From Phallusia fumigata (lineage: Eukaryota; Chordata; Ascidiacea; Phlebobranchia; Ascidiidae), in assembly GCA_008931825.1 (NCBI GenBank), contig QXVZ01017014.1, positions 1-20,503 of the forward strand: 20,503 nt of DNA. The letters run 5' to 3'. Within the stretch, counting starts at the first letter, position 1. The number at the start of each line of letters is the position of its first letter. This document shows, piece after piece, positions 1 to 10,288 of this stretch. The notes below the pieces were generated by a model. The model was not told where the DNA came from. It did not search any database and was given only the letters and a program-made list of their open reading frames with translations. The position numbers and the translations under genes were made by a program.

Positions 1-332
1 TTCGCACAACAAGTGTTTGTATCTGCCCAAGTTTTACTTCAAATGTATTGAGCATTGATACAGATTACAGTATACACGTTCGTGTATATATATATAAGTA
101 CCATGTCGTGGACGTTTATCAAATCATTTCGGTACTAAATAGTTATATAGTAACGTGTCACATAACCTTCAGTTAGTTTGTAACACATTCGGATCAGGTG
201 CAACTTTTTTTAGCTTTATAGTCAATGAGCAACAAATTATATTTCAACGAAAATCCCAAACAGCATTTATTTAACTAAACTTTCAGCTGGTTTGTTTTGA
301 TATTTCAACATATTTCTGTGCGTATTTCTGCC

Positions 333-412
333 ACGATTACCACTCGGTTAAGCGTTCGACCATAATTATTTAATTTACGGGGTTCGAACCCGGGACGATC
401 ACGAGGATCTCG
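333..412 (+). repeat. tRNA-like fragment, probably the head of a tRNA-derived SINE or a tRNA pseudogene
   Basis: A canonical RNA polymerase III box B, GGTTCGAACCC, lies at 381-391 with flanking G/C bases that can form a partial T arm. About 43 bases upstream, the usual A-to-B spacing, is a degenerate D-arm/box A region that includes CTCGGTTAAGCGTTCGACC. This resembles the tRNA-like head of SINEs. The anticodon region (about 361-378) is AT-rich and does not form a good arm, and no clean acceptor stem is visible, so it is not a functional tRNA gene. The body and 3' tail of a SINE were not delimited. Confidence 0.4.
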
Positions 413-1620
413 ATCAGGTTCGTTTGTTTTGTCTGAGCGCCTCAGACAATTCGAAGTTCGTGCAGCTCAGCGGCTCAGTTTGTACTTCATGTGGTCTAAA
501 ATTAAGGATTTTGTATCCACACGATGGCGAAAGAGAGCCGAAGTGGAGCAAATCTTTTATGTTTAGTGTGTTTTGTCTAAAACAAAAAACTAAACTTGTG
601 TCCCAAAAAACAAATTTACTTCTTAGCTTCCGCCATGCTTATTTGTTGTGTGCATCGTACATTGTATACTTCACACTAAAACCAAATTCACACCAAACTA
701 AACCCAAAACATGAGTAATTCCTACTGACGGCCGACCGATTTCGCTTCAAACGTATTTAGTAGGGTATAATTGACTTTTCGGATTAGTTCACAAAGGTAT
801 TCGTTGCGGTGTCAAGTTTAAAACCCAAGTTACTCATCAGGTAACTTGCCTGCTTATGTTCCGAATCGAAACGGATCAAGTGATAAAGTCGCTCCTAAAT
901 GTAATGACATGTTTGAATTGCAGTTTTTCGGGCGCTGCGTTTGGAATGCATAAAATAATATCCCTATAAATTTGTAAAAAATGATTGAACGTATGTTGTG
1001 TAATTCCACCACAGAACTTACCCAGTACACTTCAAGCATCATTCAAATAACAGGACACTTGAGTCGACAACCGATGTTTTTTTTCGGTGTCTTTGCTGTT
1101 TTACTAAACCGTTCAGCAATGACCAGTTTGATGAAGGGACAAAGCAAATAAAAATTACCTTGACTTTATCGAACGAATACCATGCGGCAAATAGCGGAAA
1201 CTATTGGGGAAAATTTTTGTAATTGTATTTCAATGGGGGTGGGGCTTTTGCTTGTTCGGTGTCGATTGCACTGGCCACCACTGTGGAGGCCTCCGCAATG
1301 CTGGCGTAATTCGTTTCACCTTCTCACGGGTTACGCCCTACTACGCTTCGACAATTACAACCACATCAAGCAGTGGACTTTGTTCCCTGGCTCAGTGTTG
1401 ACATTTCTGTCCTGTGTTGAAGTAGGTGGGGCGTGGGCGTGCCCAGGAATGTTGGCGGGGCTCCTGGGGACGCAAGTGTAACTCCACACCAACAACGACG
1501 CCATTTTACCTCGGGGGCGTACCCGTTGTAGCTATAGGTCGTTGAGTTTTTGGGCTCGCTACGTAACAATCTACTCTGTGGCAAAGGTCGGAAGGGCGGT
1601 TACCCCTTTAGAAGGAGTTC
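413..1620. other. No supported gene
   Basis: The open frames here (for example 424-714 and 1182-1481) start at arbitrary ATGs, show no recognisable domains and have no convincing splice sites around them. The part from about 1230 to 1560 is richer in G and C than its surroundings, for no reason I can identify. Confidence 0.5.
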
Positions 1621-1623
1621 TTG

Positions 1624-1665
1624 GTATTTGTGAAACTCCAAAACAAAGTATTTGTGAAACTCCAA
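1624..1665. repeat. Two-copy 18-base direct repeat
   Basis: The unit GTATTTGTGAAACTCCAA occurs at 1624-1641 and again at 1648-1665, a 24-base period. It has only two copies and no link to a gene. Confidence 0.8.
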
Positions 1666-1666
1666 C

Positions 1667-2690
1667 GTTTTAGCAGGCGATAATAAACACTGCTTTTGTC
1701 AATGATATTTTCACCAGTGGATCTATTTATTGATTAGAAAAATGCCCAAAGGTTATACCAATGCTCTACTGAAGTTTATGTAACTGCGATTTTCCTATCT
1801 GTGTCCAGTATACGGCTAAACGACAATCCTGCTACCGTCTGTGTGGTCCTTATGTGTGTCTATGACTTAATTGACCTTACTGGCATCAATAAGGAATGCA
1901 TCCTGACTACAAAGGTATGCGCTTTTTCAGGGTTACGTACATATGCCTGTACATACATACTATAAATCTCCCATTTCTGGTAATTTAAATCGTCCTTGGT
2001 AACAGGCAAAGCTTTGTAGCCACCGCAGGTATGTTAGACTTGGTGTGACAAGCCATGTTTGCCCAACTTATTGAGCTTTGTCACAGCAGGGTTACCCGTT
2101 GGTTTAGTAGTAGCGTTAAGGAGTCTTTGTTTGCACCGTGCATACGCGAGAAACACGCCAGGAACGTGCCCGAACGGAAGGTGCTAAAAAACTCAACTAT
2201 TGACCACCCAAAGCGCTCTACAGTGTTGTGTTACAGCAGCACAAGGCTTGGTAGCTCAAAAAATCCAACAACGTTCCGAAGGTCGTGTTTTAGATTGTTG
2301 CTGGTTTCGTAGTGGAGTTTACAGTGGTCGTGGGGGGATGGGGCCAGATGCTCTTCCTGGGGCCGTGCAGATGCAAGTGGCCAAACCCAGGTGATACTAT
2401 ATATAGCTTGTTTGGCCAAAACCGCGTCACGAAAATCGTGAGAAATTTGGGGAGGACCGCCGCGATTATATTTCAAAATACGCGGTAAAACGGTTGCGCT
2501 TTGTGACGGAAACAGTTGCAATTGTTTGCTTCACTTAATGTGGTGTAAAAACAGGAATTGGGATAAGTTGTATCGTTTGGAACGTAAAATACAACCTTCT
2601 CAAAAAATGGAAACGCAAATAAAACGTGAGCTTTTCTTACAAAAGTACACGATTCAGTGTTTTGAATAGTCTTAACAATATGTTACCTGC
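1667..2690. other. No supported gene
   Basis: Both strands contain open frames of 60-100 codons (such as 2055-2312 and 2231-2521). None has a recognisable motif, signal peptide or paired splice sites. There is a short G-rich run at about 2330-2345. Confidence 0.5.
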
Positions 2691-2692
2691 CA

Positions 2693-2750
2693 GTACTTTG
2701 GTGTGAAACATTTTCTACGTTTCGACAAACGCTGTTATCATCATCAGGAA
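2693..2750 (-). repeat. Hairpin repeat with hammerhead-like core, copy 1
   Basis: On the minus strand this reads CTGATGA (2747-2741), then a 5-bp hairpin GATAA/TTGTC (2739-2735 with 2728-2724, one G-U pair, loop CAGCGT), then GAAACG (2723-2718). CTGATGA, stem II, GAAA is the arrangement of a hammerhead ribozyme core, as found in some retroelement-associated hammerheads. A proper stem III and cleavage site are not evident. The sequence is closely related to 18293-18353, including downstream bases reading TAGAAAATGTTT. Confidence 0.55.
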
Positions 2751-2759
2751 CGATTTGGA

Positions 2760-4715
2760 AAAGTGGCGCAAAGTTACTTGTCGCGATAAAAGAAAAATGG
2801 TTCAATTTTGGCCGGCACAATGAATCCCCATTTTATATCTACTGGAATAAATCAAATGACATGACGGTTTTTCGGGAGCGTACCCACAACCAAGCAAGTT
2901 TCTTTAAAAACTTTTCTTAACTCTTTTCCATGGCGTTGCCACATAGTATGTTGTTTCAAACATTCTTTGATAATCAGTACAACTTTTTGTGCAACTCCTG
3001 ACGCACACTTCTGTTGTTTCAGGTTGATTTTTTCTCTCAACAATTTTACTTCCTTATACACGCAGTTCAGTTTATCACAAAGTATGCCATTTTTTAATAA
3101 ATATAAAAACAACAAAACAGGGCAACCGATAAGCAAGCGAGGAGGCGATATAAAAAGGTGCATTGGAAACGATAAATAACAAAGATGAAAACGAATCAGG
3201 CGCGGATGATGAAATAGGAAAACAGTTCATGTAAAAAATAAATAACGCAAAAACACTACAGACATATAAAAAACTTGAACTTAATTGGTATTGAATTCGC
3301 TAGCTTCACTTTCCGTGTGGAGAAGCAAGGTTATGCTGCTCAATGCATGTTTTGCAAGCTGTGATGTGTGGCGAGTTATGCATGTAGGCAAAGTGCAGAA
3401 CTCAAGTTAATGTTTGTTGGGTCTCGTGCCTTCAGCTGTCGCCACCACGAATGACGCAAAGCTGTCGAAAGCCGCTCTGTACCGCCGCATGTGCCGTTTG
3501 TTTTCAGTTGCCGGGTGCGTTTAGTTTGTCGGCAGATGACTGCAGTGCGATATGTTCCGCTTGTTGAGGAACGCGTCAAGCTCGCAGTCCAATTTTGGAT
3601 TGGTTTTCGCTCTTCTGTAAGCCAAAACAAGAAGTTAAAATCTGGTCACTGTATATCAACAACCTTATACGTGAATAAACTCTACTAGTCAGAGCAATGA
3701 GCAAACTTACGCTCGTTCTAGGATTTTATAACCTGGTCGTAGTTTCGATTGCCCTTTTGAAATACCAACGTTGACTCATTAAGAAGCGACTCTAACATTA
3801 CTCCTAGTTTGAGTGTGTAATGTCTGTTTTGCGGTTTAGCCAGTGCTGGCTTTCGCGATTGTGCCTTTTCGTTGAAACAAAATACTACGTTTTTTCGCTA
3901 AACGTCGCTAAACGTCGTATCTTTGGCGGTAACTGCTCTTGTTTCAATACATTTTTGCCGCGAGGCGACTCTTCAACGTCGTCTCTGACCCAATCCAACC
4001 CATTTTACGCCTCCGCTGATGCTAAACACGGATCCAATAATATTCCTTTGTTATTAGTCACACCCCCGTTCGCTCATATTGTTGAGCTTTGCGTTGGCAA
4101 CCCAAATACTTATGCGCATCTCAACTTTGTGACACTGTACGCAGGTGTCTGCTAGAATCTTCTGTGGTGTCAGATTGTCTGCTCCTCCTTTAATTAGCTT
4201 TCGTCCTTTTGCTAATATATTTCGGTGCTTTGTTGGTTTTGTTTAAACGCTTGTTGTGACACCTCCCCGACGGGTCGTAACCGATTGACGTTGGTTGTGC
4301 GTTTATATTCGGCCAGGTTTCGCAACATTGTTTTATCGTTTGGCAACCCGCTCCAAATATGGGAATTTTAAGGGAGCGAAATTGGACATTGAGACTTTTA
4401 AAAGTCGTGCAAAGGTTTTTGCAATTCTTATTCGATACGAGGATATTTATTTCAACGGTTTTTCCTACTAACGTTTTTAGGCGTTTTCTTGCGAAGCTAA
4501 CCCGTTTAAAACTGGTTTTGTGAGTAATTTTATCCACAAAAAAGGTTCAAACTTTTGTCCGCATTAATTTGAAACTAAAAAAGTTCGTTTTTTTCTGTAG
4601 GGTTTTTTCAACCGAAAGTTGTTTTAAGTTGCTCGCTTTTTTGTTCTGTTTTTTTTAGATTTTTTCAAAATTTTAAATTTTGCGAATTTTGTTGCCATCA
4701 TTTTTTAGATTAAGT
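2760..4715. other. No supported gene
   Basis: Open frames at 2852-3163 (-), 3376-3630 (-), 3820-4155 (+) and 4190-4537 (-) show no known domain. A perfect two-copy tandem of CGCTAAACGT is at 3896-3915. The stretch from about 4560 to 4700 is T-rich, or A-rich on the minus strand. It offers several weak splice acceptors that could serve a fourth exon of gene B. Confidence 0.45.
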
Positions 4716-4718
4716 TCC

Positions 4719-5375
4719 TCACCTTGCAAATTCAAGCAGCACTCGTGCCGGTCTTGAAGTATCAATGAGCGTTTCTGATGGAGCGTGGGAGTTTCTCTTC
4801 TTGTGTCGCCTCGTGTTAAGTTCGCGGAGAAATTGTCTTTCGATTTGTCGGAGAAATCTTCGTTCCTCCACTTGGTGGGGCTGGAGCACGGTGATTCTGC
4901 GCAAAAGTTTTATATTTAATTTTTTTTTTACAAAATTATAGGACCCTTTATTGAAATGTGTTCCCGCTTTTCCACAATATTGTTTAAAAACTTTATCATT
5001 GGGAATGCAAATGTGTTTTTGGGCGAATTGGAATTATTAATTATAGCAAAAAATATAAATAGCAGTTCATAAACTTACAATTCCGACAATGTGTCCAACA
5101 TGCTGCTGGTTTCTGACGGTGATGGTTTCGCCAGATGCCTTCTGTTGTTTGACCTGTAGATTAAAAAATCAATTGTTACCTTTGGCAAAAAAAAATATTT
5201 AAGTTTATAAAAATGGGAAAAATATTTAATGTCTAAAACCAAACAAAGCTTTGTATATTTTTTTAACACAAAATTATTTAACTTTCTTGTGGCAAACCTA
5301 CCTGGATAACGGCGACGCTGAACAGTAGGTTGCAGTCGCAATAACAAACAGGAACATAGTAAACGTTGTTGACAT
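4719..5375 (-). CDS. Gene B: secreted peptide-hormone-like precursor (3 coding exons)
   Basis: I do not recognise the family. The spliced reading is exon 1 at 5375-5302, exon 2 at 5153-5079 and exon 3 at 4896-4719, with introns of 148 and 182 bases. The donors are CAG/gtaggt and ATT/gtaagt, the acceptors ctacag and gcgcag, and the phase is kept at both junctions. This gives 108 residues. Residues 1-20 form a signal peptide starting MSTTFTMFLFVIATA with an S-A-S cleavage region. Arg29-Arg30 and the basic run R79-R80-H81-K82-K83-R84 frame a peptide of about 48 residues (H31-T78). Its second half (E60-N77) is a basic amphipathic stretch with repeated R/F-L-R elements. A second segment (N85-R108) follows KKR. 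There are no cysteine pairs in the predicted mature part. The TGA stop (4721-4719) overlaps a strong donor AAG/gtgagg, so the gene may continue in an unseen exon. Its layout resembles class B GPCR ligands (PTH, CRF), but similarity is too weak to assign. Confidence 0.68.
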
Positions 5376-5766
5376 TTCTGTTGTTTTTGTCTTCTTCTTG
5401 AGATTAAAATGTCTTCGAAGATTGTACAGAACTAAGATTTAGAAAAACGATGCTGCAATAAAATAGGCTGGTGCAATAATACGATCTGCAAAAGAAACGT
5501 ATTGTATTTAGTTGAATATTTACCAATGGTAAAACTTTCCTGCGACACAGCCATTTTTCGGGTCGTTGCATCCAGTGTATGCATGAACCCTGCGCGACTG
5601 TGGTTGATAAATAAACAAACAACGAAGCCGCGAATCAAAACAATTCCATCCACGTTCACTGAACAAACACAACAGTGTCAACTCGACACTTCTTCATGCA
5701 CACAGAAGCATGTTCGGTTTTTGCCTCTCTCTGCAGCTTCTGGCCCCTCACTGTCAACTCTGTTGC
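5376..5766 (-). other. Probable 5' untranslated region of gene B
   Basis: This lies between the gene B start codon and the TATA box at 5767-5774. A possible 38-base intron (donor G/gtaaat at 5523, acceptor ttttgcag ending at 5486) would be unusually short. A minus-strand upstream open frame (5659-5432) would precede the gene B ATG if the leader is unspliced. No transcript evidence is available here. Confidence 0.35.
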
Positions 5767-5774
5767 CTTTTATA
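5767..5774 (-). promoter_or_regulatory. TATA box upstream of gene B
   Basis: The minus strand reads GGGTATAAAAGGC, close to an ideal TATA box. It is about 390 bases upstream of the gene B start codon and in the same orientation. Initiation would be expected about 30 bases downstream, near 5735-5745. Confidence 0.55.
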
Positions 5775-5806
5775 CCCGCCGTTCGCCACGACACACCTCT
5801 CCACAG

Positions 5807-5818
5807 GTCACGTGACGT
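5807..5818 (-). promoter_or_regulatory. Overlapping E-box (CACGTG) and CRE half-site
   Basis: GTCACGTGACGT contains CACGTG (5809-5814) overlapping TGACGT (5813-5818). It lies 35-50 bases upstream of the TATA box at 5767-5774, the usual place for a bHLH or CREB/ATF site. Binding is inferred from consensus only. Confidence 0.45.
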
Positions 5819-5920
5819 ATCTCCTTTCTCGAAACCGAGCCATTGACTGCACGTACCTCGTACGCGCGCGCTCGTTTCACGCTTGAGTAAACACGACCCT
5901 CTGCGCGGGAGACGAAGTTC

Positions 5921-6149
5921 CGATTTGATTTTTTTCCATTCTCGATTTCGCAAGAGCTGATGACGTCACTTGTGTGTTATGAGCGTGTCGCGGTTTCAGT
6001 GAAGGGAGATTGTAAACACAATGAGTCGGGGATTNCGATTTGATTTTTTTCCATTCTCGATTTCGCAAGAGCTGATGACGTCACTTGTGTGTTATGAGCG
6101 TGTCGCGGTTTCAGTGAAGGGAGATTGTAAACACAATGAGTCGGGGATT
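5921..6149. repeat. 114-base direct repeat abutting a single N
   Basis: Bases 5921-6034 and 6036-6149 appear identical and are separated only by the N at 6035. Each copy contains a full palindromic CRE, TGACGTCA (5961-5968 and 6076-6083). Identical copies touching both sides of one placeholder base point to an unmerged contig overlap. The true sequence probably has one copy, although a real tandem duplication cannot be ruled out. Confidence 0.85.
5961..5968. promoter_or_regulatory. Palindromic CRE consensus TGACGTCA
   Basis: This is an exact CREB/ATF consensus, about 190 bases upstream of the gene B TATA box. A second apparent copy at 6076-6083 is probably an assembly duplicate. Confidence 0.4.
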
Positions 6150-8384
6150 AAACGTACGGCGGCATCATTAAATCTACGACAGTTGTGACAAAATCGCATG
6201 AGTTTGATCAAAATTATGTCACAGTTAGATCAGATATGGGTTTGTTTAGTCTGGGGTTTTAATGCCACCATTTGGATAAACCCGAATTTTTGGTATGTAG
6301 CGAATATTACATGCGAGTCTGAAACCATTGATAACATATTCCTTTCTAGCATAAAGCCTTCTTTTGTTGTAAAGTTTGCAAAAAATGCACAAAAAATGGA
6401 CGTTCAAAATCGTTTGAAAGAATTGTTTTGTCTTTGAGAAACAATTTATGCCAAAGTTTCAAAATCCATTGCAAGTGTACCATATTCAGAATGCAAAGAT
6501 GTTTTCATCGTTCGTCATTACTTCTGTTACCTCGTATTTGTTTTGTTTACGTATGTTACAACTTTAATAAGTTTTGGTCGGTTAGCATTGGAAGGCACCT
6601 ATCTGGTGCAAGCGCATTTGTTATGATAAAACCGCGTGTTAACATAACGCCCAAAGCCATTGACTTTTTTCCAGATACTGTGGTTCAGTTTTAAGTCTTT
6701 CGGGCGGACACAACCACAACCTGCCCGTAAGTTCATGTTTACATTACGTGTGTGCCATCGGATTTGGCTTAATCCGTAGCAGAAACCGCTGGTTCCGCTT
6801 ATTTGACACAATCTGTGTAAAAATCTCGACTTCAGGGCAGATTTTGGCTCTGATCCATTTCAGGGAAATGGTGAAATGTTTATATTTCGCTTGTCTGCGA
6901 TTTTAGCCTGTTAGGCATGCATAGTTTGTAACCTTTGTCGTGGATTTCTGAACCGATCTTCTTTGTTGTATGATTTGGGAAACTTGTTTCATAATAGTTA
7001 CTAGTTGTAAACAACATAGCAAACCTACTAGTTGGTGGTGCAGTCAGCTTTTTAAAATAACTGTGTCTAAAATTTCCTCTTTGATGCCAAACGACATAGT
7101 GCTATCGTGCCTGCTATTATCTATATTTGCAACTAAACTCTTCAAAATGGAGCCAATCCTATACATAGAAGTCCCATTGAGTACCCAATATCTGGATATA
7201 AACGCTACATGGTCTCACGTTTTGTGAAACTTGAGCGCAAGGTCATATGTGTGCTTGTGCATAATTCCGTCTCCAGCATCTGTTTTTGTGTAACGTTATG
7301 CCCCACGAAGAAATGCCACACCGTTAAACCCTTAATGGCCAACATCCTGAATTGTAGCATACCTTTCGGGCGCAGGCTACATATCTTTCTCTCAACGCGA
7401 CGCTTAAAATGTATTTAACATCTTCTAAGTGAAGCTTTCTCCATCATGCAGGTGGTCTTCACCATCGTGACTCACTTAAGTCTTTGCTTTGTGTGTCCAA
7501 CCTACTGACGTACTTTGGACGTAGGAGAGCTTTGTACTTTTACAGTGGCTGCCGCAATTGATGTAGTCGCCCCTTGCTTCGGCTTTTAGTCACGCCACCT
7601 TAAGGGCGGTGTCAATTTCCAGATTATGTCTTGCCATATACCCATGAGTCAATCTCTATAAATCCTTATACTGTGCGATATGAACGGCCCACGCAATATG
7701 TGTCAAGGGCAGAAAGGGAATTCAGATCAAGTTAGGAAATTGTGGTGATGCTGTGTTTGTTGATGTGCCTGCGAATTTTTGAGTCATTTCCAACCGTCGT
7801 TCGCCGTTTTCCGCGAAATATTTTGGAACAAACCATCTTGTGAGCGAACTGTCACGTTCCACAGGCACAATAGGTCATGTGTATCAAAGTATGTAGAATG
7901 GCTGCCTTTATTTGACGAAAACTATGTGTTAAAAGCTTAGAATAGCGAGAAAGTCTTTAAAAAATGACATTTCCCCTCACTTTTGGGACACATCGCAATA
8001 AAACGATCTGTGTAAAATATGTAATCATTAATAAAGATAATTTGGACTAAATGGCATCCATCCACGAAAACCAGCTATAACCGTATTTAACAACATTTCC
8101 AGTTGTAGGATGGCCGATATCTTATACCTTATGCATTAAATAAACTTGGGTAAGTGTGTTGGAACGAATTTTAGGTGAATACCAGGTAATCTTTATTTCC
8201 AAAAGTAATATTACCAATTTTGCATTGATAATCAGTATATTTTTGTTTTATATTCGATCGTTAAAAGGCATTAAAAGCAATTAAGAAAAAAATAGCATAG
8301 TCCACACGAATAAAACTAGAAATTTTCTTGTTTTTGTGTTACCAATTCGGCATTCATATTTAGTTGCAACATCACACAAACCAA
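6150..8384. other. No supported gene
   Basis: Open frames at 6198-6437, 6428-6694, 6970-7227 and 7209-7418 (+) have no recognisable domains. AT-rich tracts occur near 7980-8050 and 8220-8330. A gtaagt donor-like site at 8149 follows sequence with stops in all frames, so it was not used. Confidence 0.45.
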
Positions 8385-8398
8385 TGCACCCGGGTGCA
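8385..8398. repeat. 14-base perfect palindrome
   Basis: TGCACCCGGGTGCA reads the same on both strands. It lies about 40 bases upstream of a tRNA-like fragment. Its function is unknown. Confidence 0.6.
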
Positions 8399-8424
8399 AA
8401 AGTCAGGATCTTAGTAAACATAGT

Positions 8425-8490
8425 GACTTGCAATGGCACGAATCGATTCCCTTACCGCATACGTGTTGAATCCCGGTTCGATCTTGTTTT
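8425..8490 (+). repeat. Second degenerate tRNA-like (SINE-type) fragment
   Basis: A box B-like GGTTCGATC (8475-8483) follows GAATCCC. A weak box A-like segment, TTGCAATGGCAC, lies about 47 bases upstream. The cloverleaf is poor, so this is at best a relic of a tRNA-derived repeat. Confidence 0.3.
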
Positions 8491-8813
8491 GGTTTTGTTG
8501 ATATTTGCAGTTTGCGCAATTTAGAACCTAACTTGTCAGCAAACTCATGCTTGTTTGAACATCTCCAGCTGGCTGTGTGTTGAACCTGAACTTTAACCTG
8601 GGAATTCACAGACCAACTGTGTTTTGTTTACCTGTGTTGTACATGAAACTGCAAATCTGTTGCCGACGCCCCAAATTCTCTGCAGAAAATGACTTTACGG
8701 AAATAGCTTTTGGGGACGATTCCAAATGTTTTTGACAGCACCAAATAAACATCGATTCAAATGGCATGAATTACGGACGCAGGCATTCTATTTTGCATTT
8801 TAACTTTTTATAC

Positions 8814-9780
8814 CAGCGGTGCACAACCTTTTCGCAATTGCCGGCCGCATCACCGACTTTATTTCACTAACGGCCGCCAGTAAGGCCAAGGTGTTTTTTT
8901 ATCAGTTGCATGTTTTTAAACAAATGGGGTTTTATTGTAATTTCCCAATGACTCGTGCCTAAAAGTGGAATAAAATGTCAATTTGGTTGATGGCTTCCTT
9001 GTTACATGGTTTTTATCCAGCCAAAGAGTTGTCATCAATGCGCGACCGCCACTATTTACACTTTAATATACATGAGTGTGCCCTCATATAATTGTACCCA
9101 CAGCCGCAGGTTGTGCATCCCTGGTCTGCAGTAACCAAAGTCTGCGTCCAAATATCATGTGCATTTGTTACCAAAGGTGCTCCAAGCACTTTGTTGCAAT
9201 TTCAATTTCCACCCTTTGTTGCAATGTTTGCAGTTTTAGCTTGGTATTTATTGTATTCAGCCAGGGGTGTTTTGGGTCTTTGCAAAGTTTCAAAACGCTG
9301 CACCAAATTTCGTCATATTAAATTACAATAAAGCAATGTTATCAAGGATTTAAAGAGAATGGAACTAAACCTATTATGGCTGCGTTTGTCTTTACGCATG
9401 TCACGTACCCACGCTGCATTCGTGACCTTGGATTGCATTTTAATGAAGTGCCGTTTAGGAGACTGCTTTAAGTTTTATTGACTTTACGCGCGCCACTGTC
9501 AGGACTTTAGTTGGCTTCTCATGCGTACCTGATGGAAACAGTGTTGTTTTTTGATGTATGCGAAGGAAATACCCGATCAACATGTTCTCACTGAAAGTTT
9601 TGTCGTGTGTGTTGGAATACTGCGACACTTCGATGTACACGTTTGTGACGTCAGAATAGAGTGTGTGGTGACGTGCAACTGCCACCTTACGTTTTTTGTA
9701 ACTCGGCGCCTATGTGGCGGCTGTGAGTAAAATAATGTCTGTAATGCGGCCGGCAATAGCAAAAACGTTGCGCACCCCTG
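8814..9780. mobile_element. Non-autonomous hAT-like DNA transposon (967 bases)
   Basis: The left end begins CAGCGGTGCACAACC and the right end, read inward on the minus strand, begins CAGGGGTGCGCAACG. The inverted similarity continues through an internal ATTGCCGGCCGCAT (about 8842-8855, and the reverse complement at about 9743-9756). CAG(G/C)GGTGC(G/A)CAAC is a typical hAT terminus, and GGCCGC-rich subterminal sequence is also common in these elements. The flanking octamers TTTTATAC and TATTAAGC match at only 5 of 8 positions, so the target-site duplication has decayed or the ends are slightly off. No transposase frame survives, so the element would have depended on another element for movement. 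Confidence 0.75.
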
Positions 9781-9965
9781 TATTAAGCCAATCTACGTTT
9801 ACGCGTTTCAACTGGAAAACCAGTTTACGTTGTTCGTTAATGTGGTTTTGGTCGCAATGCATGTCGTGTTTGGATGTAAATCATAACGTGAAATATATTG
9901 CAATGTAAGTTTTCACCCAGGAAATGCAAAGTTAATTTCTGATTTGTTTATCTGATATGCTCTAG
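9781..9965. other. No supported gene
   Basis: A donor-like GCAAT/gtaagt is at about 9905, but the frame needed to join the next candidate exon meets a stop a few codons upstream. Confidence 0.4.
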
Positions 9966-10048
9966 ACATCAAAAACAGACGACATGATTGGGAACGTCGA
10001 AAAGAGTAAAGTGGAGACGCAAGAAAATGAAGGATTGGGAAAAATGAG
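9966..10048 (+). other. Candidate internal coding exon of an unidentified gene
   Basis: The 83-base segment is flanked by an acceptor (ATGCTCTAG) and a donor (GAG/gtaaac) and is open in only one frame. That frame gives 27 charged, hydrophilic residues (TSKTDDMIGNVEKSKVETQE followed by seven more). A possible continuation through an acceptor at 10229-10230 (CTCCCTTTTAG) keeps the frame for 18 more codons to a TGA at 10286. No upstream exon or homology was found, so this may be chance. Confidence 0.25.
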
Positions 10049-10288
10049 GTAAACTGTTAACATTTTAAATTTAATAGGATACCTATTTAAGTTTTTCTTC
10101 GGATTTTTGTTTTGACAAATCTAAGCTTAGGTGTGGTAATACTTTTTAGCATGATTTACTTCCATTTTGCATTTTACTTCAGTTAGGAAATATCTCTCAT
10201 TTTCCTTCGTTTCTCCATTCTCCCTTTTAGCGTTACCACTTGCGTAGACAGGCACATATTACGCACCTTTAAAGTGATTTTGATTTGA

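Noticed and set aside
333..412. Functional tRNA gene.
   Set aside because: Box B is good, but the anticodon arm and acceptor stem do not form.
3491..3688. Plus-strand frame with VEERVKLAVQFWIGFRSSVSQNKK-like content, faintly like a transposase leader helix.
   Set aside because: Too short and degenerate, with no catalytic residues or terminal repeats nearby.
4723..4896. Alternative frame of gene B exon 3 giving KRSLILQDRHECC, reminiscent of an insulin A chain.
   Set aside because: The frame is fixed by the signal-peptide exon and two in-phase junctions, and the alternative would need different splice sites. No insulin B-chain motif or further cysteine spacing is present.
5502..5846. 114-codon plus-strand frame over the gene B leader and TATA box.
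   Set aside because: It is antisense to the better-supported gene B promoter and leader and has no recognisable content.
9714..9908. Plus-strand frame at the end of the hAT element followed by gtaagt.
   Set aside because: It straddles the transposon terminus, and the donor cannot join the next candidate exon in frame without a stop.
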